Both the position numbers and the translations under genes were made by a program. A stretch of 15,045 nucleotides of DNA from JBBRYB01 sp038238115 (lineage in GTDB: Bacteria > Actinomycetota > Actinomycetes > Propionibacteriales > Nocardioidaceae): assembly GCA_038238115.1 (NCBI GenBank), contig JBBRYB010000063.1, positions 1 to 15,045 on the forward strand, written 5' to 3'. Under the pieces are notes generated by a model. The model did no database searches. It had not been told where the DNA came from and was given only the letters and a program-made list of their open reading frames with translations. This document shows, one piece after another, positions 13,979-15,045 of the stretch. How positions within the stretch are numbered: the first letter of the stretch is position 1; each line of letters opens with the position of its first letter.

Positions 13979-15045
13979 ATGGGCTCTACAGTGCCGGGCA
14001 TGACAGAGATCGGAACGGATTGGCGGGTGGTCGATGGCGTTGCGACGGCATGGTTCGACACGCCTTCGCTGATCGAGGGGGCTGCGCTGGCCGGACGCAT
14101 CGTGGAGCTGTCGGCCGAGATCGTGGTGGACCTGCGCGCGACAGGCATGCTGGTGCGCCTCGACTCAGACGAGCACGCCGAGGCGGTGTCAGCGGCCGCG
14201 CGGGATCTCGGGCTGGCCGCGAACCCTGCCGTGCTGCAGCACCTGAGCGTCGTGTTCGAATCCACGAACCCGTCTGTGGTGAGGCGGTTCTGGCAGCGAG
14301 TACTCGACTACGCGCCTGGGGAGGACGGCGGTTTGGCGGATCCGTTGCGGCGCGACCCCGCGATACGGATCCGGCAGTCGACCGAGCCACGGCCGTTGCG
14401 AAACCGCATCCACCTCGACGTGGTGCGGCCGGCCGCGGCGGTCGAGCAGGCGAGTCTTGGTGAGGCATCGGGACCGTTCGGGGTCTGTCACACCGACCCC
14501 GACGGCAACGAGGTCGACCTGGTGCCGGGCGCGGCGCTCGGCGAGAGGATCGGGACAGCCGACTGGCAGGCGGTGTTCAGCGCGATGGCGTGCTACCGCA
14601 TCACCTCGCCGACGCAGCAGCGTGACCTGGCCGCCGCAGCAGCGGCGCTGGCCGACGACACGGGCTTCCCGCTGCTGGTCGACCTGCGCCCCGGGCTCGT
14701 GATCATCGACAGCGGTAAGGACCAGTGGGAGGACGACGCCCACGGCCTCGAGCTCGACTTCACCGACCTCGCCGGAAACCTCCAGACCGCTGCCCGCGAA
14801 CTCGGGGCCACTGCGGACCCGGGGCTGCCGCGCTTCGCTCAGCTCTTCCTCGACGCCGCCGACGTCGCCGCGGTCCGCGCGTTCTGGGTCGCCGCACTCG
14901 GATACACCCACGACCGGCGAGCCGGGGTCAGCGACATCCACGATCCGCGGCGGCTGAACCCGGTGCTGGTGTTCCAAGAGCTCGACGCTTCGGAGACGGA
15001 GCGGCGCCGGCAGCGCAACCGCATCCACTTCGAGCTCGCTGTGCC
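13979..15045 (+). CDS. Duplicated pterin-dehydratase-like/VOC (glyoxalase-fold) protein, runs off the right edge
   Basis: An uninterrupted frame of 355 codons begins at ATG 13979 behind GGAAGGAG and is open to the end of the window. An internal ATG at 14000 is an alternative. The first half has a segment like pterin-4a-carbinolamine dehydratase (WRVVDGVATAWFDTPS; GAALAGRIVELS). It is followed by a VOC domain (LQHLSVVFESTNPSVVRRFW, NRIHLDVVRP, VCHTDPDGNEVDLVPG), the last containing the usual HxDxxGN-type strand. The second half repeats the plan (FSAMACYRITSPTQQRDLAA, DVAAVRAFWVAALGY, NRIHFELAV). Tandem VOC units normally fold together to form a metal-dependent active site. Substrate and reaction are not predictable; such proteins are often annotated as glyoxalase or bleomycin-resistance-like. 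It is host chromosomal sequence, unrelated to the casposon. Confidence 0.78.
   Translation, partial: MGSTVPGMTEIGTDWRVVDGVATAWFDTPSLIEGAALAGRIVELSAEIVVDLRATGMLVRLDSDEHAEAVSAAARDLGLAANPAVLQHLSVVFESTNPSVVRRFWQRVLDYAPGEDGGLADPLRRDPAIRIRQSTEPRPLRNRIHLDVVRPAAAVEQASLGEASGPFGVCHTDPDGNEVDLVPGAALGERIGTADWQAVFSAMACYRITSPTQQRDLAAAAAALADDTGFPLLVDLRPGLVIIDSGKDQWEDDAHGLELDFTDLAGNLQTAARELGATADPGLPRFAQLFLDAADVAAVRAFWVAALGYTHDRRAGVSDIHDPRRLNPVLVFQELDASETERRRQRNRIHFELAV

Overview
The window is high-GC DNA with the codon use of an actinobacterium. It carries a Tad/Flp pilus locus, an IS256-family transposase remnant and a VOC-type protein, and much of it is occupied by one integrated mobile element. No rRNA, tRNA or CRISPR array is visible, so a finer taxonomic call is not supported.

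The central discovery is a complete-looking casposon (a transposon that uses a Cas1 integrase) at 857..12005, 11,149 bp long. Its ends are 37-bp imperfect terminal inverted repeats starting GTGTTAGGGGATAGAG. They are flanked by a 14-bp direct repeat, ACGACCCGCGACGG, at 843..856 and 12006..12019. The element encodes the casposon hallmark set: Cas1 (6961..8511), a family B DNA polymerase with exonuclease and polymerase motifs (2177..5242), an HNH nuclease-like protein (5239..6045) and a helix-turn-helix protein (6500..6964). PolB, HNH and a small 88-aa protein form a leftward, overlapping operon. The HTH protein and Cas1 form a rightward, overlapping operon. A divergent promoter region at about 6312..6499 separates the two. 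The outer thirds hold cargo of visibly lower GC: an orphan 302-aa protein on the left, and on the right an EVE-like/DUF3883 protein (possible defence nuclease) and a membrane-anchored SGNH hydrolase that looks frameshifted.

The casposon sits inside the coding sequence of a CpaF/TadA pilus-assembly ATPase. The N-terminal half, with Walker A, lies at 11999..12853 on the minus strand. The C-terminal half lies at 383..856, followed by tadB, which runs off the left edge. Removing the element and one copy of the 14-bp repeat restores one reading frame across the Walker B region, so the insertion is precise and the gene is currently split. The right flank (12983..13978) is rearranged: a 102-bp second copy of a cpaF segment, then a truncated and frameshifted IS256-family transposase. 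A two-fold repeated pterin-dehydratase-like/VOC protein runs off the right edge.

In the inferred model Cas1 is the integrase acting on the terminal repeats, PolB is the replicative or gap-filling polymerase, the HTH and HNH proteins are accessory or regulatory, and the flanking genes are passengers.
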